Part shown: piece by piece, positions 58,990-64,000 of the stretch
Layout: each line of letters begins with the position of its first letter
Numbering within the stretch: the first letter of the stretch is position 1
NCBI GenBank assembly: GCA_940671915.1
Contig: CALNVZ010003434.1
Span: 14,550,184 to 14,614,183 of the forward strand
Reading direction: 5' to 3'
Length of the DNA stretch: 64,000 nucleotides
Source: Paracentrotus lividus
Lineage: Eukaryota; Echinodermata; Echinoidea; Camarodonta; Echinidae
Position numbers and translations under genes: made by a program
The notes under the pieces: model-generated
Told to the model about the DNA's origin: nothing
Databases searched by the model: none
The model's input: the letters and a program-made list of their open reading frames with translations, nothing else

Positions 58990-61900
58990 TATAATCTCTT
59001 TTCCTCCCTCCCTCTCTTTTATAATCTGCATAAAACTATTTCATTTTAACATTATATACATGCATCGTCAACACGCGAAGTAATGCAGTTCCATACAAAT
59101 GTGTAGTGAATTTATTATCCATATAAACACTTCTCCTTTCTGCCTTTCTGGGTATATAATGTACGCAAACATTGTATCTATTACATCGAAACATAAGCAA
59201 TGACATTATTACTCCACATAAGAATATAAAATAAAAAACAAACACAATAAGTTACACAACATCTTGTGAAATTTGATCAAAAAAACTAATTTTTCTAATC
59301 TTGGCATGTGTCTACATATTCCAAACCTTGTAATTTTATCCGCTGTATCATGTGGATTCTGCTAAAGAATAAAATTGTATTCCAATCTAAAATTGAGCAA
59401 GAATATCAACAAGATTAATAATCTATTACCTATCTCACAAACATCATTCAAATCCCTAGTTTTCTCTTTAATTCAATGTAACAACTTTACAGTAGCCTTC
59501 AGTAAAGGATAAAAGTATACAACTTTGAAACTAAACTAGCTTGCAATCCAGTTACATTATGTAAAGCATACACCTTATATTCCCATTGACAAGACTTGCA
59601 TAAAAGCAAAAGTCTTGAAATAAAGCTACATATTTTTTTGTGTCCTAAATAAGTGCATGTATATTTATGACAATACACTTCTTACATAATACATGTATAT
59701 GTAAATCAATATAAAACATTTCCTTGCCGCATTTCAAAATAACATAAAAAGTGATAATGTTGCAGATTAAGCACCTGTCTTGACATGGATAATTACAAAA
59801 ATTCTTAGGTTTTCCTGGAAACTTGATTTAAAAAAAAATGATAGAAAAAGGAAGGATTATCATAATAAAAAATGCAAATCATTCACTTTTCTAAATCACA
59901 GGCACTTTGTCATTATATTAGCAGATATTTCTTTACTCCTTATTATGATAAATACTTGAATAACAAAATGAGTTTTAAATAGTGATTGGCTCTGCAGACA
60001 AAATAGAGGAGCAATAATCTAAGTCGTAAATATTTGTAAATTTTCTTACTTAAGGACCAAGTATGCACTCTTATCTCATGAAAAAAAAATCCATAATATC
60101 ATCATCATCAAGTGCAATTACATAGAAGATACATTTAAATAAGATAAAAGAAAGTCTTATACAGCTGATAAATGTGTTTTTTTTTTCATTATAAATAGCA
60201 TTGTATATAAACCTTATTTAAGTAATGAAAAAATGGTACTAAACACATGAGAAATAAGGCTGAAAAGTCTCATAACTTTTTCCTTATGTTTTGCTTTGAG
60301 TGTACGCTATATAATGGTCCAAAAACATCACTTTGCAAGAATATTTGGATTCTATATCTTTCATCGATTACGATGCTCTCACAATTTGGGTCATTAAATA
60401 AAACAAGAAAACTTTATCTCCCAAACGTCACTATACTGATATACATGTATTTCATGATATTTACCTTTTGAATAAATACTGACGGCTTATAAAAGTATCA
60501 TGTAGTCATTATTTACAAATTAAATGAGAAACTTTTTAAATGTTACCCCTTAAATACAAAGTTAAAATAATACTCCAACTTTGGAAGAGATACATGAACA
60601 GCATATACATGTCAATCAATTTGGTTGATGTAGTGATTTAACATTTCACAGCAATTTGCTTTCCTAATGGGTTTAAAAAATGACTATACATATCTTTCCC
60701 CAAAGCAATTATGTAAAGAGATTGTACAGAAGGCTGCTAGCGTAACACAAAAAGATCAACAAAACAAATTATTCAAAATTCATTTCATTTTTAACAGACT
60801 GGCAAACTATACAAAAAACTTTCACAACATAAACAATGGCAAATAAACAAAAACATTCAAGACTTTTTTTTTCTTCTTCTGGTACAAAGAGTATAGACCC
60901 CATACATGCATATCCCATGTATACTTATGGTATCAGAATCTGTTTCTATTATTTACACACAAAAAAGATTAGCAATTATCTATACTATTTACATGTATCA
61001 AATTCACTGTATTTCTAAGAGACAAACATATATATCTATCTTCTTAAATTACATATAATTTAAAGGGTTTTCCTAAGGAGTACGGATTGAGCCAATTCTA
61101 GAGTACAAAAGGAAGTCTATACTATCCAGATATAATAATATTTCATAAACAATGCATACAGCAAATTTAAAGCAAGAGTTGTCTAATAACATTTTTTAAA
61201 AAAACATGTTAATCTCTAAAACGCCAAACCTGCTGGCATTTTGGTCAATCAAAAATTATCCATTAAAAATGTACGATAAATAAACGATTGAATGAGTCCA
61301 TCACAACAAAAATTCAACTTGTTCACTTGCTTTCCAAAACTACTTAATATAAAAATTTAGTGTAGATTGCATTATGTAAATTTGTCATTTAATCACCTTC
61401 CATTTTTTATTCAGTATTAACCTTCAGTTTGGATAATTACGCCAATCAACTTCCGAATTTATTTAAAAAATTGATAAGCGGGATAAATATATTTGTTAAC
61501 AGCATTGTAGATATAATCATTAACCCTTTCAGCAAAAATTCTACAATTTTTTAGTTCTCTTTAGTTTTATTTGTGATGCTCTGACACGATTCCATTGCAA
61601 TTCATCTAACAGGTTTTATTAAGATATGAATTATAACACGCCATAAAAGAAACACAATCTTTAAACGATTCCGCAAACCTAGAGAAAAAGCAGAAGAGCA
61701 AAAACATGATTATTTACACTAACTCCATGACAAAGATGATTTATCCATGTATAAAAATATAATTTTCCTCCAAATACATATACATACCTACACCTTGTGC
61801 CAACAATATACCCTCTTAATCTATTTGCTCTCTATATTTTTTTGTTTTGTTTTGTATACAATGTATCATAATGCTATTGGTCCATCTAAGGCAGTCTATT

Positions 61901-62060
61901 TTTCCTCTAACCCATGTTATTTTTGTAGTTCTTATTGAAATATCAACTTTCTTTACAGGATTAGTTTCAACTCGTCATAATTTTGGCCTCAAATTTGACT
62001 TCATCCGTTACCATTATGTCTTTAACAAGTGGGGATACTAGTACTTCGAAACTGAAGACG
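58990..62060 (-). other. AT-rich region downstream of the RhoGAP gene, possible 3' UTR
   Basis: No convincing coding frame or transposon end was found. The sequence is AT-rich with many TTTATT (AATAAA on the minus strand). Long 3' UTRs are common in this kind of gene, so part of it may be transcribed with the RhoGAP mRNA; this is inference. Confidence 0.3.
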
Positions 62061-62732
62061 TGACTTGTGAGCGTGGTACTTCACCACAAACTACCGGTAT
62101 GCAACATCTAATGATGTCTACTAAACTTGACCAGGCGTGCTATGTTAAAGACCTTGCCAGTCAGTCTGTAATATATGCTATGGATATTGTCAATAGTGTT
62201 ATCGAGAGATCAAGAATGAAAGAAGTTCCTAGAGATAAGTCTCAATGATTGCAATTGTTTCGCTGAAGTGCTTCAGATGCTGAAAACACCAATGACCCCA
62301 GACAAGAATTAGACAGTCAGTCTGTAATATACTGTTGATAAAACTACTTTCAATGATCCAGAAGCTTCAAAGAGTAATTGTTCCTAAAGATCAGTCTCAA
62401 AGATTTCAGTGTTTTTGCTGAAGTGTTCTAGACAGTACTCTAAGATGTCAATATGCAAGCTAATGCTGGTAGCACCAATGGCCCCAGACAAGAATTTAAT
62501 CATTCTGTAATATGCCATCCAACTATTGTCAATGATTCAACCGCCTCGATGAGTTCTTAAAGATCAGTCTCAAAGATTTCAGTGGTTTCGATGAAGTGCT
62601 CTAGACAGTAGTGTAAGATGTCAACCTTTTAAGCTAACGCTGGAAGCAGACAAGGATTGGTCATTCTGTAATATGCTGTTGATAAAACTATTTTCAACGA
62701 TCCAACTATCAAACAGCCTCAACGAGTTGTTC
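62060..62732 (-). repeat. Tandem array derived from the RhoGAP terminal exon
   Basis: Downstream of the RhoGAP stop, units of 176, 173 and 155 bp repeat the exon tail plus a shared spacer (AGGAAC after the stop, later ATATTACAGA). On the minus strand the copy ending at 62557 reads V-D-I-L-H-Y-C-L-E-H-F then IETTEIFETDL-stop. The copy ending at 62384 reads I-D-I-L-E-Y-C-L-E-H-F then SKNTEIFETDL-stop. The copy ending at 62229 is degenerate (HFSETIAIIETYL-stop). A further partial spacer lies at about 62100-62200. They may be part of the 3' UTR or alternative terminal exons. Confidence 0.85.
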
Positions 62733-62955
62733 CTAAAGATCAGTCTCAAAGATTTCAGTTGATTCGCTGAAGTGCTCTAGACAGTAGTGTAAGATGCCGA
62801 CCTGTGAGATGACACTGGACATGCCCATGATTTCAGCCAGGATGTCTGGCTTACCGGTGGCATCAAGGGTTGCAGCAGGACCAAGAAGGGTTGGACCAAA
62901 CACTGTTGAGAGGTTGTGAAGAGACATCTTGTTCTTCTCTTCCTCTTTGGCGATT
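62733..62955 (-). CDS. BCR/ABR-type RhoGAP, terminal exon with PDZ-ligand C-terminus
   Basis: Minus-strand acceptor CCATCTCCAG/AATCG. 73 residues to TAG (plus-strand CTA at 62733-62735). It holds the RhoGAP signature MSLHNLSTVFGPTLL, nearly the BCR/ABR sequence, then a linker rich in Ala, Gly, Thr, the helix VISQVGILHYCLEHF, and the tail ESTEIFETDL. The last four residues fit a class I PDZ ligand. The final part of this exon is repeated in tandem just downstream (62060-62732). Confidence 0.92.
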
Positions 62956-63597
62956 CTGGAGATGGAAACAAAAGAAAAAGGTTTTAACTCTACATTTTAG
63001 ATACATGTAATCATAAACCCATTTTGCTCCTTTTTTTTTTTTTTTAGGTAATCCACTTCTTTTATTCTTTCTCTTTCTCTCTCGCTCTCTCTCTCTCTCA
63101 GTCTCTCTATCACATTTTTCCTTTTGCTTCTCATTTTTGGAAAATTTTGGAGATTAAAAACTTATGCTGAAATTTGTGTCCTGGGTGTAGCTTCAATTAC
63201 CATAACTTTTATTCCAGATAACGATAGTAAACTTGCCAATTTTAAAATAGTGCGACTTTTAAAACTGAGATTGTCACAGGAATGAACCCCTACAGCATTA
63301 GTTTCTTCATATGTATGGTAGTTCAAAAATATGGTCACACAAGTCTATAAAGACCATCTCAGGGGAACAGAAAAAAGTGATCATTGTAGATGGTTGGCCT
63401 TTAGAGACAGATTCTGATAGGGATGGCCGCTAGGACAGGTTTGAATATAGTTTCAGCGGACAGAGGGCGCACTTTAAGTATTAATACTAACCTCCTGAGA
63501 TGATTGAAGAGTAGGAAGATGATGGTTCTGTTAGGTTCAACTACGCTCTTCAGTAGTTGCATGAAACACTTCTTCTTCGCAACAGGGTCCGTCAGTT
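62733..63597 (-). CDS. BCR/ABR-type RhoGAP gene, 3' end (two exons, partial)
   Basis: Exons 63597-63492 and 62955-62733 on the minus strand join in phase 2 to give about 109 residues, ending at TAG. Read from the sequence: LTDPVAKKKCFMQLL, then NKMSLHNLSTVFGPTLL, then VGILHYCLEHF. From knowledge of the family this matches the second half of the BCR/ABR RhoGAP domain, which speeds GTP hydrolysis on Rac/Cdc42-type GTPases. The catalytic arginine finger, DH/PH and C2 parts would lie beyond the right edge. The protein ends ETDL, a class I PDZ ligand as in BCR and ABR (STEV). Confidence 0.88.
63492..63597 (-). CDS. BCR/ABR-type RhoGAP, penultimate exon
   Basis: 106 nt bounded on the minus strand by acceptor TGTATCACAG/AACTG and donor CAGGAG/GTTAG. 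It encodes 34 full residues with split codons at both ends, including SVVEPNRTIIFLLFNHLRR. In BCR/ABR the same place reads as the RhoGAP helix with a hydrophobic F-L-F-x-x-x-H-L-x-R pattern. Entering phase is 1 and leaving phase is 2, which fits the next exon exactly. Confidence 0.87.
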
Positions 63598-64000
63598 CTG
63601 TGATACAGATAAATGAATTGGAAAAAGTTAAGTGTTAATCATAAAGGGTAATTGGAGGTGAAACATAATTGTTTGGCCCCTACCTAATAGCAATAAGATA
63701 CAGTATTATGTACAAGGATACAATAATGTTTCATTCTGTGTATAAAAATTTTGAGAACCAGAGAAAATTTGAAACACATAATCTCCCAGCTCTTTCTCTC
63801 TCATATGAAATTTTGCAGCTAAATTGATTTGTACATTAGTTGGGCTTGATTGGTCAGTCATCCCATCAGGGGGTTGGACATAAGGGCAGTTACATTTGTT
63901 CACAATATACATGTACCTCACCACCAAACAAAAATATTTGATCTGGAATGCTTGTGGTGAGATAAAGGACTAATGAGCCTGAAGTATTATTTGGTAAAAA

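Overview
This window is eukaryotic, AT-rich and mostly non-coding. It shows spliced exons, CT, GA, ATC and A microsatellites, many short inverted-repeat DNA transposons and a 25-base N gap. The transposon-end types and the two recognisable gene families point to a marine invertebrate deuterostome, most likely an echinoderm such as a sea urchin. That assignment is inference. No rRNA, tRNA, CRISPR array or prokaryotic operon was seen.

Plus strand, about 2.8-51.3 kb: one copper transporter gene of the CTR/SLC31 family, in four coding exons. These are a Met-rich N-terminus (2776-2913), a short exon before the first membrane helix (about 44292-44358), helix 1 plus a long polar loop (49044-49653), and helices 2-3 with the copper-selectivity M-x3-M and packing G-x3-G motifs (51095-51347). 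Splice phases agree across the model, which gives a protein of about 355 residues. The helix 1-2 loop is about 183 residues, far longer than in human CTR1.

The nominal 41 kb intron between the first two exons is filled with repeats and is probably inflated. Three abutting head-to-tail duplications (about 11.4-31.3 kb, 31.3-33.7 kb and 33.7-42.75 kb) differ mainly by single-base indels, and one of them contains a 1 kb A-only-like stretch and the N gap. This looks like faulty long-read gap filling or unmerged haplotypes.

Minus strand, right edge: the last two coding exons (63597-63492 and 62955-62733) of a BCR/ABR-type RhoGAP protein. It ends in a class I PDZ-ligand sequence (ETDL) like the C-termini of BCR and ABR. 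Immediately 3' of it, an array of about 155-176 bp units repeats the terminal coding tail. Two of the extra copies remain open to the same FETDL-stop.

Other material: a minus-strand AG/GT-bounded open segment at 5861-6080 that resembles part of catechol O-methyltransferase, an unexplained open frame at 44700-44951, and a candidate promoter/first-exon patch at 13.3-13.6 kb. There are MITE-type elements with recognisable ends and target duplications: two Harbinger-like with TTA sites, a probable third, one hAT-like with an 8-bp site, and several TA-site elements. One of the TA-site elements is nested inside a dispersed repeat.
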